Origin: DASUHT01 sp038230835
GTDB taxonomy: Bacteria; Actinomycetota; Thermoleophilia; Gaiellales; JAICJC01
Assembly (NCBI GenBank): GCA_038230835.1
Contig: JBBRMM010000019.1
Span: 1-60,302, forward strand
DNA: 60,302 bases
Direction of reading: 5' to 3'
Shown here: in pieces, positions 41,790 to 52,763 of the stretch
Position numbering within the stretch: the first letter of the stretch is position 1
Layout: each line of letters begins with the position of its first letter
The notes under the pieces: model-generated
What the model saw: only the letters and a program-made list of their open reading frames with translations
Database searches by the model: none
Told to the model about the DNA's origin: nothing
Translations under genes and position numbers: made by a program

Positions 41790-42159
41790 ACACCGCGCGT
41801 TACTCGATCTCGGTGGCCGCCGAGCTGAGCGGGCTGCATCCGCAGACGCTGCGGGTGTACGAGGCCAAGGGCCTCGTCCGGCCGGGCCGCACTCCGGGCG
41901 GGACCCGGCGCTACTCCGACGCCGACCTCGAGCGTCTGCGCAAGATCACGCTGCTCACCTCCGAGCTCGGGCTGAACCTGGCCGGGGCGATGCGCGTGAT
42001 CGAGTTGGAGGACACCGTCGCCGGGCTCGGCCGGCAGATCGCCGACCTTCAGAATCAGCTGTTTGCGGCGGCCCACCGGCTGCAGTCGGAGCTCGCCCAG
42101 GTGCACCGGTCGTATCGCAACGACCTGGTGCTGTATCAACCCCCGAAACCCCCACAGGT

Positions 42160-42178
<19 letters not shown>
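41786..42178 (+). CDS. hspR: Heat-shock repressor HspR (MerR family)
   Basis: 130 residues from GTG 41786, overlapping the dnaJ stop. The MerR-type HTH reads SVAAELSGLHPQTLRVYE, then a wing GGTRRYSDADLERLRKI. A coiled-coil C-terminus follows (LEDTVAGLGRQIADLQNQL). HspR represses the dnaK operon and often clpB with DnaK as co-repressor. Its last 19 bp overlap the start of clpB, an arrangement that couples repressor and disaggregase translation. Confidence 0.93.
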
Positions 42179-44675
<2,497 letters not shown>

Positions 44676-44679
<4 letters not shown>

Positions 44680-45356
44680 ACGGTGTCCCCGAGCGGGCTG
44701 CCGCCCCGCTGTCCGATCTCTTCGCGAGCGCCGTGCACCGGTTCGGCGCGGTCTGGGCCGACCTGCTGGTGGCGTCGGCGATCGCGGTGGGCCTGGCAAC
44801 GGTGCCGGTGCTCGCAGTCTCGTCCGGGGGCGCGAGCCGCGGCGCGACCCTGGTCATCGCGTGCCTCTCGTACGCCATCGGGTACTTCGTGTTCCTGGCG
44901 TTCGTGATGCTGCGCGGCCTGCCCGAGCGAGCTCCGCGGCGCAGGGTGGTCTGGACGTATCTGACCGGTGTCTTCACGGGCATCCTTACCGGGCTGCTGC
45001 TGGTCGTGCTGCTGCCGTTCGTGGTCGTCGTGGTGCCGCTGTTCCTGTTCGTGGTGCCGGGTGTCGCCGCCGGCGACGCCGCGCCGATCCGCACCCTCGT
45101 GCACTCGTTCTCGCTTGCGCTGCGCAACTTCAGCCGCGTGTGGGGGGTGTGGCTGATCACCATGCTGTTCTCGGCGCCGGTCATGGTGTCGATGTTCCTG
45201 GCCGTGAACGCGTTCGCCTCCGCCCGACCCGCGATCCTGCTCGCGCTCGTGCTCTCGGTGCCGGTGGTGTGGCCGTTCTCGGCGCTGTTCGTCCGCACGC
45301 TGTACGGCGACCTGACCGGCCGGCTGGTGGTTGCCGCGCAGGATCGCACCCGGTAG
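44676..45356 (+). CDS. Polytopic membrane protein, function unknown
   Basis: 226 residues from a GTG that overlaps the clpB stop (GTGA). About six helices are seen, including LLVVLLPFVVVVVPLFLFVVPGVA-like text around residue 115 and a cytoplasmic segment TLVHSFSLALRNFSRVWG typical of YciC/DUF-type multi-pass proteins. It is the tail of the heat-shock operon by position. A membrane-stress role would be speculation. Confidence 0.65.
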
Positions 45357-45388
45357 CCGGGTGGCTGCCGCTGACTACCATGGTGCGG

Positions 45389-46639
45389 GTGCGCAGACGA
45401 AAACTGATCGTGATCGCGGCTGCGTCCGTGCTGCTGGTCGGTGTGGGCGCCGGCATCGCCTATACGCTGGCGACCCAGCGCACCGCTGACGTGCACAGCG
45501 GCGATGCCGCGCCGTTCACGCTGACAACCGACCCGCCGCCGCCCGTGCCCGGCGGCAGCAATGCGAAGGTCGGGTTGCCGTGGCCGTTCTACGGCCGCAC
45601 GCTGGAACGCACGCGTGACGCGTCCGACCTGGCCGGTGTCCACCCACCGTACGTGCGCGCGTGGTCGGCACCGGGGGGAGGGTTGCTGGAGTACCCGCCC
45701 AGCTACGCCGACGGTGTGCTGTACGAGGCCGCCGACTCGGGCCGGGTGCAGGCGTTCGATGTTTTTACCGGACGGGTGTTGTGGAGTCGGAAGTTCCCGA
45801 CCATCGTCGCGTCGCCGGCCGTCGCCGGCCGGATGATCTACTTCCCGGCCTACGACGGTCGTGTGTGGGCGATCTCGCGGGCCAGCGGGCGCACCGTGTG
45901 GTCGGCCGTCGTCGGCGGCAGGATGGAGGGCTCGCCGGCGGTGTGGGACGGCCGAGTCTACGTCACCGCACTGTCGGGGCAGGTCCGCGCGTTCGACGCG
46001 CTGGACGGCCGGCCGGTCTGGAAGTTCCAGGCTTCGGGGGCGGTCAAGCATGGCCCTGCCATCAGCGGCGGGCGAGCCTACGTGGGCGACTACTCCGGCA
46101 ACATGTACTGCCTGGACGCCGTCACCGGCCGGCTGGTCTGGCGGGTGCACACCGCCGGGCTTTCGAGCGGCTTCCGCTCAGGCGCGTTCTACTCCACCCC
46201 GGCGGTCAGCTACGGGCGCGTGTACGTCGGCAACACGGACGGGAAGGTGTACTCGTTCGTGGCTGCAACAGGCCAGATCGCCTGGACGCACACCCTTCCG
46301 GGCTGGGCCTACGGCTCACCTTCGGTATCGGCTGGCCGCGTGTTCGCAACCTCCTACGACGGGACATTCGTCGCCCTCAGCGCGCGCACCGGGGCTGTGC
46401 TGTGGCACGTTCAGCTGCCCTACCGGTCGCTGTCGTCACCGACCGTGATCGGCCCGTTGGTGTACGTCGCCGACCGCGGCTCGGGCGGCAGCGTCCACGG
46501 GCACCTGTACGCCTACACGCCGGACACCGGCCGTCGCGTCTGGCAGTTTCCCGACGGCAAGTACTCGACGGTGATCGCGGCCGCGGGCCGGCTGGTCGTC
46601 GCAGGCTTCTCGAAGATCTACGTCCTCCGCCCGCAGTGA
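45389..46639 (+). CDS. Membrane-anchored PQQ-type beta-propeller protein
   Basis: 416 residues from GTG 45389; ATG 45380 is in frame but lies inside the likely -10 TACCAT (45376-45381). An N-terminal anchor (LIVIAAASVLLVGVGAGIAYTLA) and a Pro-rich linker precede about seven blades with the motif GRxYVGxxxGxVYAFDAxTGxxxW, for example RVYVGNTDGKVYSFVAATGQ. BamB and quinoprotein dehydrogenases share this fold. No PQQ ligands or dehydrogenase partner are evident, so a scaffold or cell-wall role is possible. It converges on the next gene with 21 bp between. Confidence 0.8.
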   Translation: MRRRKLIVIAAASVLLVGVGAGIAYTLATQRTADVHSGDAAPFTLTTDPPPPVPGGSNAKVGLPWPFYGRTLERTRDASDLAGVHPPYVRAWSAPGGGLLEYPPSYADGVLYEAADSGRVQAFDVFTGRVLWSRKFPTIVASPAVAGRMIYFPAYDGRVWAISRASGRTVWSAVVGGRMEGSPAVWDGRVYVTALSGQVRAFDALDGRPVWKFQASGAVKHGPAISGGRAYVGDYSGNMYCLDAVTGRLVWRVHTAGLSSGFRSGAFYSTPAVSYGRVYVGNTDGKVYSFVAATGQIAWTHTLPGWAYGSPSVSAGRVFATSYDGTFVALSARTGAVLWHVQLPYRSLSSPTVIGPLVYVADRGSGGSVHGHLYAYTPDTGRRVWQFPDGKYSTVIAAAGRLVVAGFSKIYVLRPQ

Positions 46640-46660
46640 TCGAGCAGGCGACACGGTCGC

Positions 46661-48406
46661 TCACGCCACCAGGCAGCGCAGGTCGTACACCCGGTCGGCT
46701 CCTCGCGACCAGCTGAGGCAGCGCGATCCCAGCCGCTGGACGTACGGCCCTGCGGGATCGCGCAGCAGGGATGCGATGCGGTCGGTGTATGGCTCGTTGC
46801 CCAGCCATGCGGCGGGAAACGCACGAGGCTGAGCGACGATCCGCACGACCAGGTAGCGTGCACCGAACTGGGCCACCAGCCGGCCGAGCGGGGCCGCCGT
46901 GGGCGAGTATTCGGCATCGATCATGGCCGCCATGCGCGCCCGCACCACAGCGGCGTAGGCAGCTTCGAGCGGCTGGTTCAGCTTGTGGCTGATAACCACC
47001 GGGCGCTGGGCGACGATCGGGACGCAGTTCATCGACATCGGGTCTCCGGCGATCACCGCGGCCACCGGCAGCGAGGTGAGCTCGTGCATCAGCGCCGGGT
47101 CGCCGCAGCGGTAGGAGGGGCTGTGGCCGCCGCCGGCGGCGTACGCCGCGCCGATGACGAGCGCTGCCGCGACGACTGCGGACGCGATGTCGGCACGCAC
47201 GCGCACCGCAACCGCGACCACCGCGGCGCCGGCTGCGGCCACGCCCAGCAGCGCCGCATTGTCCCCCGCGAATCTCACGACTCCCGAGGCATCGAGGCGG
47301 GGTCCCGGCGGGAACAGGGCGAGGGCCGAGATCACGACCGCCGCCGGCACGACCACTGCGGCCACGGGAAGCAGCCGCCGGCGGATCCGACGGAAGGTGG
47401 GCTCCCAGCAAACTGCCGCGAGGATCGCGAACGCGGGCACCAGAGGCTGGACGAACCGGTTGGGCAGGTAGAGGCGGAAGAGCACGGCGTGGGCGGCGGC
47501 GAACAGCAGGAGGCACGAGCCCACGAGCATCCACACCTCTCGCCGGATCATCCGGCCCGGCAGCACGACCAGGGCGGCCATGGCCAGGATGCTGCCTGAG
47601 GCCTCCAGGTTGAACCCGCTCTGGTTCTGCGAGAGGTACGTGATCAGGTTGGGAGCGAAGAAGTGCTGCTGGCCGTTGGCACCGAACTCGCCGCCCGCGC
47701 GGGCAGCGGCGAGTGAGATCGCCGAGTGCGTCCCACTGGCCAACACGGCCGCGGTGGTGAGCGCCGCCGACGCGGCCGTCAGGCCGAGCCCGCCCAGGTT
47801 GGGCCGGCGTCGGAGCGCGGCGTTCAGCCCGAGCACACCGAGCGCCACCGCCGCACCCGGCGGGTACAGAAGCGCGCCCAGTGGAGGCACTGCTGCGGCC
47901 GCTCGCGGCCGTCCACGCAGCAGCAGGAGGAGCGTGAGCAGCACCACCGGCTCGGCGAACCCGCGTGCGTGCCCGCCCGAGAAGCGTTCGATGTTGACCG
48001 GGGCCAGATAGAGCAGCGCGCCGATCCACGCCGCAGGCAGCCAACTCGTGTGCCGGCGGACGATGGCGAAGACGAGCCAGGCCGAGGCAGGGACCAGCAC
48101 CAGCGGCAGCCACGCGGCGAAGGTCACCGGATCGACCACCAGGGCAGCCGCCCGGTCCACCGCTCGCACGCCCACCGGCACGAACCCGGTTGCCTTCACC
48201 GCAGCGGTCAGGGGGTCGTGGAACAGCGAGGGATCACGCCACTGGCGCATCCACCACTCGTGGATCAGCGCATCCGGCTGGTAGGTGAGCGTGTGAAAGA
48301 GGATCGCCCATTCGGCTCGCAAGGTGACCGCCGCCGCCACCGCGAGCAGCGCCGGCGTCTCCAGGACGCTGGTCAGATGCCGGCGCGGATGCGCGTCAGC
48401 GTCCAC
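46661..48406 (-). CDS. Polytopic membrane protein, probable GT-C-like glycosyltransferase
   Basis: 581 residues if GTG 48406 is used; CTG 48376 would instead overlap the upstream stop by 4 nt, as many genes here do. There are about eleven helices and a C-terminal soluble domain with YRCGDPALMHELTSLP and GPYVQRLGSRCLSW. An early loop PDALIHEWWMRQWRDPSLFHDPL and SGGHARGFAEPVVL resemble extracytoplasmic GT-C loops. The GT2 gene directly upstream (DPM1-like) would supply a lipid-linked donor. Function is inferred. Confidence 0.7.
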   Translation of the reverse strand: MDADAHPRRHLTSVLETPALLAVAAAVTLRAEWAILFHTLTYQPDALIHEWWMRQWRDPSLFHDPLTAAVKATGFVPVGVRAVDRAAALVVDPVTFAAWLPLVLVPASAWLVFAIVRRHTSWLPAAWIGALLYLAPVNIERFSGGHARGFAEPVVLLTLLLLLRGRPRAAAAVPPLGALLYPPGAAVALGVLGLNAALRRRPNLGGLGLTAASAALTTAAVLASGTHSAISLAAARAGGEFGANGQQHFFAPNLITYLSQNQSGFNLEASGSILAMAALVVLPGRMIRREVWMLVGSCLLLFAAAHAVLFRLYLPNRFVQPLVPAFAILAAVCWEPTFRRIRRRLLPVAAVVVPAAVVISALALFPPGPRLDASGVVRFAGDNAALLGVAAAGAAVVAVAVRVRADIASAVVAAALVIGAAYAAGGGHSPSYRCGDPALMHELTSLPVAAVIAGDPMSMNCVPIVAQRPVVISHKLNQPLEAAYAAVVRARMAAMIDAEYSPTAAPLGRLVAQFGARYLVVRIVAQPRAFPAAWLGNEPYTDRIASLLRDPAGPYVQRLGSRCLSWSRGADRVYDLRCLVA

Positions 48407-49056
48407 AGCGAGCCAACGCCGTCCTTCCAGGTCAGCTTCTTCCCCTCGGCGCGGGAGCGGGCGCTGTAGTGAATCGGCACTTCGTAGATGCGATGCCCGC
48501 GACGCAGCAGCTTGCCGGTCACCTCGGAGTCGAACTCGAACCCGGTGGCGCGCAGGTCGAGGTCGCGCCAGAGCGCGAGCGGCATCACCTTGTACGCGCC
48601 GTGCATGTCCGAGAGGTAGGTGTTGTAGAGCAGGTTGCCCCACAGCGTCGTGACCTTGCCGCCGACAACGAACCAGAACGAGTACGCGTTGTGGGAGGTG
48701 AACGTACGCGTCCCGAAGACAACGGTCACGTCGTCGCGGCCGAACGGTTCGAGCAACCGCGCGTAGTCGGCGGGATCGTATTCCAGGTCGGCGTCCTGGA
48801 TCAGTGCGAGCTCGGAACCGGCCGCCTGGAGCGCCGTGCGTACGGCGGCGCCCTTACCGCGATTGCTGTCCTGGTGGATCACACGGGTGGGGACGCGGAA
48901 CTCGCGGGCGTCGAGGATCGCCCGCGTGCGGTCCGTGGATCCGTCGTCGACGATCACCAGCTCCGACACCTCCGGCCGCGCCTCGACGGCCTCCAACACT
49001 CGCTCGAGGGTTCGCTCCTCGTTGTGCACGGGCATCAGCACGGACAGCGTTCGCAT
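48373..49056 (-). CDS. GT2 glycosyltransferase, DPM1-like
   Basis: 227 residues. The GT-A fold starts LSVLMPVHNEERTLERVLEA, with ELVIVDDGSTDRT, a metal-binding IQDADLEYDPADY and FEFDSEVTGKLLRRGHRIYEV. No membrane segment is present, as in soluble dolichol-phosphate-mannose synthase-type enzymes. It probably charges polyprenyl phosphate with a sugar. ATG 49056 follows a TAGGCT box (49070-49065) by 8 nt. Confidence 0.9.
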   Translation of the reverse strand: MRTLSVLMPVHNEERTLERVLEAVEARPEVSELVIVDDGSTDRTRAILDAREFRVPTRVIHQDSNRGKGAAVRTALQAAGSELALIQDADLEYDPADYARLLEPFGRDDVTVVFGTRTFTSHNAYSFWFVVGGKVTTLWGNLLYNTYLSDMHGAYKVMPLALWRDLDLRATGFEFDSEVTGKLLRRGHRIYEVPIHYSARSRAEGKKLTWKDGVGSLWTLTRIRAGI

Positions 49057-49124
49057 GGCCGGGGAGCCTACCTTCGAAGTCCCGCCCCGGCGCCGCGTGA
49101 GGGCCACCGATCCGGCCTGACAGA

Positions 49125-50048
49125 TCAGGCGCGGAAGTAGGCCGCCGCGATCTGGGCTGCGAGCCCGGCGTTGTCGACCACGAGCTGCGTGTTGACCGCG
49201 AGCGAGCGACCGTTGCTGGCCTGGTGCAGGTGAGCCAGCACGTGTGGGGTGATGTCCACCCCGGTGACACCCGCCTCGGCGGCCGAGGCCAGCGCCGCTT
49301 CGACCATCCGTTCGAGCTCGGCCGGATCCATACCGTCCGCGTCGGTGACCGGTCGCGCCACCAACATGCCGCCGGTGTGCGCGAGCCCCCAGTGGGTGCC
49401 GGCCAGCGCCGCCACCGTATCGGGGTCGTCCGCCCGATCGCTCAGACGATGGTCGCTGTGGGAAGCGTAGAAGAGGGGGAAGCTGTCGGTGCCGTATCCG
49501 ATCACCGGCACGCTGAGCGCCTCCAGCGCCTCGAGCGTCGCACCGATGTCGAGCAGCGACTTGGCGCCCGAGCAGACCACGCAGGCGGCTGTGCGGGCCA
49601 GTTCGTGCAGGTCGGCCGAGACGTCCGCGGTCCTGGTCCAGCCGCGATGGACGCCGCCGATGCCGCCGGTGGCCATGAAGTGGATGCCCGCGACCCTGCA
49701 GACCGCCAGCGTCCCGCCCACGGTCGTTCCGCCGCAGCCGCCGGACATCACCCCGCCCGCCAGGTCCCGGGCGCCCAGCTTGGCCACGTCAGGTTCACCG
49801 GCCAAGCGGTCGAACTCGGCATCCCCGATGCCGACCCGCACGACGCCGTCGATGATCGCGACGGTGGCCGGAATCGCCCCGGCCTCTCGCACCCGAGCTT
49901 CCGACGCGCGGGCCACGTCGGGCCCGACATCCGCAGGCAGCCCGTGTGCGATCACCGACGACTCGAGCGCGACCACCGCCTGCGAACGGACGAGCGCGTG
50001 CTCGATCTCCGAGGCTATGGTGACGATGCCTGTCGGGTGGCGGGTCAC
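49125..50048 (-). CDS. psuG: Pseudouridine-5'-phosphate glycosidase
   Basis: 307 residues. Family motifs are ALESSVIAHGLP near the N-terminus, KLGARDLAGGVMSGGCGGTTV, MATGGIGGVHRG and CVVCSGAKSLLDIGATLE, with the Mn- and phosphate-binding residues in these loops. It splits pseudouridine 5'-phosphate into uracil and ribose 5-phosphate (reversible, though degradation is favoured). The usual partner kinase PsuK is not next to it. A hairpin GCCTGA-CAGA-TCAGGC at 49115-49130 overlaps the stop but lacks a T run. Confidence 0.93.
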   Translation of the reverse strand: MTRHPTGIVTIASEIEHALVRSQAVVALESSVIAHGLPADVGPDVARASEARVREAGAIPATVAIIDGVVRVGIGDAEFDRLAGEPDVAKLGARDLAGGVMSGGCGGTTVGGTLAVCRVAGIHFMATGGIGGVHRGWTRTADVSADLHELARTAACVVCSGAKSLLDIGATLEALEALSVPVIGYGTDSFPLFYASHSDHRLSDRADDPDTVAALAGTHWGLAHTGGMLVARPVTDADGMDPAELERMVEAALASAAEAGVTGVDITPHVLAHLHQASNGRSLAVNTQLVVDNAGLAAQIAAAYFRA

Positions 50049-50071
50049 GGGCCGATGCTACACTCGCCGCC
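50049..50071. promoter_or_regulatory. Bidirectional leaderless promoter between psuG and the zinc-ribbon membrane gene
   Basis: The start codons are separated by 23 bp. The minus-strand TAGCAT (50060-50055) is 6 nt before GTG 50048. The plus-strand TACACT (50059-50064) is 7 nt before GTG 50072. The two boxes share the central TA. No Shine-Dalgarno fits on either side. Confidence 0.6.
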
Positions 50072-50575
50072 GTGTCGGCCGGCACGACCACACCTGTGTG
50101 CGCCAACCACCCAAGGGTCGAGACGGCGGTCTCGTGCTCCAACTGCGGCAAGCCGATCTGCCCCGATTGCATGGTGCCGGCGCCGGTGGGCATCAAGTGC
50201 CGCGACTGTGCGCGGCTGCCCCGCTCGGCGCGGGTCACACTGCGCCCCGACCGTGGCGCCAAGGCGGCCGGCGCGGCATTCGGCGTCGGCAGCGGCCTGG
50301 GCGTTCTGCTGTCCTACGCGGGCTACGCCGGGCTCGGTCTGTTCACGCTGATCGCGGCGTACGTCGTTGGGCTGGTGGTCGGGAGGGCGACGCTGCGGGC
50401 GAGCGGCCACTACCGCTCCGAGGTGACCGGATGGATCGCCGCTGCCGGCGGCGGTTGGGCGTACGTGATGGCGGCGATCGTGATCGCGTGGCGGGTCGGC
50501 GGCAGCCCGCGGCTCTACATCCAGGCGCTGGGGCTGTTGGTGGCCGCCTACTTCGCCTACCGGGAGGCTGCGTGA
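50072..50575 (+). CDS. B-box-type zinc-finger membrane protein, function unknown
   Basis: 167 residues. The N-terminus is a B-box-like zinc ribbon: CANHPRVETAVSCSNCGKPI then CPDCM and CRDCARL. Three to four membrane helices follow (LGLFTLIAAYVVGLVVGRA, WAYVMAAIVIAWRV, LYIQALGLLVAAYFAY). Proteins with this ribbon-plus-TM layout are common in actinobacteria and some accompany rhomboids. The stop overlaps the following small gene (GTGA). Confidence 0.78.
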   Translation: MSAGTTTPVCANHPRVETAVSCSNCGKPICPDCMVPAPVGIKCRDCARLPRSARVTLRPDRGAKAAGAAFGVGSGLGVLLSYAGYAGLGLFTLIAAYVVGLVVGRATLRASGHYRSEVTGWIAAAGGGWAYVMAAIVIAWRVGGSPRLYIQALGLLVAAYFAYREAA

Positions 50576-50793
50576 CCGAGGAGGGCCCCCGCAAGCGCCG
50601 CGGCGCACTGCGCACGTTCCTGTTCGGCGGTGTGGTCGGGGGTGTCATTGCGGTGGCCGCACCACGGGTGCGCCGCGGACTGCAGCCCGACGACCCGCAG
50701 CCTCGAGCCGGCCTGGGCGCGTTCGAGGGTGCGCCGTGCTGGCAGTACGACCGCGGCGAGGCGGCGGCGGAGGCGGCGGCTGACGAGGAGTAG
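50572..50793 (+). CDS. Small membrane-anchored protein, function unknown
   Basis: 73 residues from GTG 50572, overlapping the upstream stop. A basic N-terminus (RKRRGALR) and one helix (FLFGGVVGGVIAVAAPRV) are followed by an acidic C-terminus ending EAAADEE. The layout recalls short YtxH-like proteins. It is translationally coupled to the zinc-ribbon membrane gene. The stop TAG forms part of the next gene's -10 box. Confidence 0.6.
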   Translation: MTEEGPRKRRGALRTFLFGGVVGGVIAVAAPRVRRGLQPDDPQPRAGLGAFEGAPCWQYDRGEAAAEAAADEE

Positions 50794-50804
50794 ACTGCGC
50801 CGCC
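50791..50804 (+). promoter_or_regulatory. Leaderless -10 box TAGACT overlapping a stop codon
   Basis: TAGACT (50791-50796) lies 8 nt before ATG 50805. Its first three bases are the stop codon of the upstream gene. Confidence 0.45.
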
Positions 50805-51731
50805 ATGCCAACGGCATTGATCACCGGCGGCGCCGGCTTCATCGGCTCGACGCTCGCCCAGGCGCTGCTCGAGGGGGGGTATGCCGTGCGCGTCTACGAC
50901 GATCTGTCAAGCACCGGGACCGACAACCTGTCCGGCTTGGACGCAGAGTTGATCGTCGGCGATGTCCGTGACACCGAGCGGCTGATCCGCACCGCCTCCG
51001 GCTGCGACGTGCTGTACCACCTGGCTGCCGGTGCGGGCGTGGTGCAGTCGATCGCCGACCCCCTCGAGAACTTCGATCAGAACGGCCGCGGAACGGTGTC
51101 CGCCCTGTGGGCGGCGAAGGTGGCGGAGGTGCCGAGGGTCGTCTTCTCGTCGTCCAATGCGCCTCTCGGAGCCGGGGCCTATCCGGCCAGCGAGGAGAAG
51201 CCGATCGCGCCGTTGTCGCCCTACGGCGCGTCCAAAGCGGTCGGCGAGGCGTACTGCTCGGCGTTCCACGGGGCGTACGGTCTGGAGGCCGTCGCGGTCA
51301 GGTTCTCGAATGCCTACGGCCCGCGCTCGGCCCACAAGGGCAACGTGATCCCGCTGTTCATCCGTCGGATCCTGGCCGGCGAGGAGCTGACGGTGTTCGG
51401 CGACGGCTCGCAGACCCGCGACTTCGTGTACGTGACCGATCTCGCGAACGGTCTCGTGCGGGCGGCGGAGACTCCTGCCGTGGGGGGCGAGATCTTCCAG
51501 CTCGCAAGCGGCGTCGAGACCAGTCTGAACGACCTCGTGGCGCTGCTCGGCGACGTCTCGGGCCGCGAGCCGCGGGTGCGCCGCGAACCGCCGCGGGCCG
51601 GCGAGATCGAGCGCAACTACTCCCTCATCTCCAAGGCACTCGATCGTCTCGGGTATTCACCGGCGGTGCCGCTGGCCGAGGGCGTTCGGCGCACCTGGGA
51701 ATGGTTCGCCGGCGCCGGTCCCGCGGTTTAG
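50805..51731 (+). CDS. NAD-dependent nucleotide-sugar epimerase (UDP-glucose 4-epimerase-like SDR)
   Basis: 308 residues. The NAD-binding start is ALITGGAGFIGSTLAQALLE. VFSSSNAPLGAG and LSPYGASKAVGEAYC carry the catalytic Ser and YxxxK. VRFSNAYGPRS and GDGSQTRDFVYVTDLA are extended-SDR motifs. A 4-epimerase or related nucleotide-sugar enzyme is likely; substrate is not readable. The stop TAG is built from a TA and the first G of a MITE-like element. Confidence 0.88.
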   Translation: MPTALITGGAGFIGSTLAQALLEGGYAVRVYDDLSSTGTDNLSGLDAELIVGDVRDTERLIRTASGCDVLYHLAAGAGVVQSIADPLENFDQNGRGTVSALWAAKVAEVPRVVFSSSNAPLGAGAYPASEEKPIAPLSPYGASKAVGEAYCSAFHGAYGLEAVAVRFSNAYGPRSAHKGNVIPLFIRRILAGEELTVFGDGSQTRDFVYVTDLANGLVRAAETPAVGGEIFQLASGVETSLNDLVALLGDVSGREPRVRREPPRAGEIERNYSLISKALDRLGYSPAVPLAEGVRRTWEWFAGAGPAV

Positions 51732-51822
51732 TGCTCCGTACCGAAAGCCTTGTTCCCTGCGTCCTGGCGATGCTCGGTTTTCGCTCGCCCATTCATCACA
51801 CGACTTCCGGAACGGGGCACTA
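51729..51822. mobile_element. MITE-like element with 17-bp terminal inverted repeats and TA flanks
   Basis: Ends starting GTGCTCCGTACCGAAAG (51731) and, on the other strand, GTGCCCCGTTCCGGAAG (from 51820) match at 14 of 17 positions. Both sides are flanked by TA (51729-51730 and 51821-51822), the target duplication made by IS630/Tc1-type transposases. The 56-bp interior codes for nothing. The element fills the gap between the converging epimerase and bicupin genes. A long-loop terminator hairpin is the alternative reading. Confidence 0.5.
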
Positions 51823-51827
51823 GCGTC

Positions 51828-52763
51828 CTACTCTTCGCCGTCCCAGTAGTCGAGTCGCTCGATCCGCCCGATCAGCTTGATGCCGCGGAAGAACACCTTG
51901 TTCGACCGGGGGTAGTACGCGATGTCGTTGGGCTCCCGGGTGCCGTACATGAGCACGTCCATCCCCTCCTCGCCACCCCTCAGCGCGTGGGGGACACCGG
52001 TTCCCGCCGGACGCGAGATCACATGCCCGGCCCGCACGGGCATCGACTCGTCGCCCAGCAGCAGCTCGCCCGAACCGCCGATGACGACGAACATCTCCTC
52101 CTCTGCGGAGTGGCAGTGCGGGGCGGCGTTGAGCAGTCCGGGCAGCACGTGGCAGTGCCGGATACCGGTCACCGTCGAGCCGGCGGCCCGGCCCAGGTCA
52201 CGCTGGATCCGACCCACCGTCTGGTGGCGGTCGTTGCGCTCGTCCACGTCGGCCAGGTTGACCGTGGTCGCCGGCCTGTCTCCGGGCGGGGGGAAGTCGG
52301 GCGGGCCGACCTCGACCTCGTGATCCCACGGGTCGGGGCCGCCCGTGGCCACCCAACTGGGGCCGAGCCAGCCTGAGCCGGCACGCGGGAGGTTGCACAG
52401 CTCCGCGGGCACTCGGGTGCCGAACGCGAGCACGTCCAGTCCGTCGTCGCCACCGCGCAGCGTGTGCGCCGCACCCCCCGGGGTGTGCACGAGGCAGTCG
52501 CCGGCTCCCACCTGGTGGGTTGCGCCGTCCTGCCACGACAGCCCCGACCCGTCCAGGACGTAGAAGATCTCCTCCTCCGCGCCGTGCTGGTGCGCCGGGG
52601 TGGGAATATCGCCGGGGCGCAGTTGGAGGCGGTTGAGGCCGAGGTGGACGCTGCCGACGGCTCTCCCCAGGTCGGTCCATGTGGCTCCCAGGTGGCCGCG
52701 CTCGACGCGGTGGTCATGCACGTCGTCCAGATGCACGACTCCGGTGGCCGTCAGCGAAGCCAC
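51828..52763 (-). CDS. Bicupin-domain protein
   Basis: 311 residues from GTG 52763, overlapping the upstream GT2 by 13 bp. Two cupin domains are seen. The first has PAHQHGAEEEIFYVLDGSG then HTPGGAAHTLRGG. The second has PHCHSAEEEMFVVIGGSG then SRPAGTGVPHALRGGEEG. Each keeps the HxH-x4-E pattern for metal. Such proteins are sugar-phosphate isomerases, epimerases or dioxygenases; here a sugar-modifying role is inferred from the glycan operon. Confidence 0.83.
   Translation of the reverse strand: MASLTATGVVHLDDVHDHRVERGHLGATWTDLGRAVGSVHLGLNRLQLRPGDIPTPAHQHGAEEEIFYVLDGSGLSWQDGATHQVGAGDCLVHTPGGAAHTLRGGDDGLDVLAFGTRVPAELCNLPRAGSGWLGPSWVATGGPDPWDHEVEVGPPDFPPPGDRPATTVNLADVDERNDRHQTVGRIQRDLGRAAGSTVTGIRHCHVLPGLLNAAPHCHSAEEEMFVVIGGSGELLLGDESMPVRAGHVISRPAGTGVPHALRGGEEGMDVLMYGTREPNDIAYYPRSNKVFFRGIKLIGRIERLDYWDGEE

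Noticed and set aside
49115..49130. GCCTGA/TCAGGC hairpin as a terminator for psuG
   Set aside because: No U-tract follows on either strand and the stem includes the stop codon; kept only as a remark in the psuG entry.
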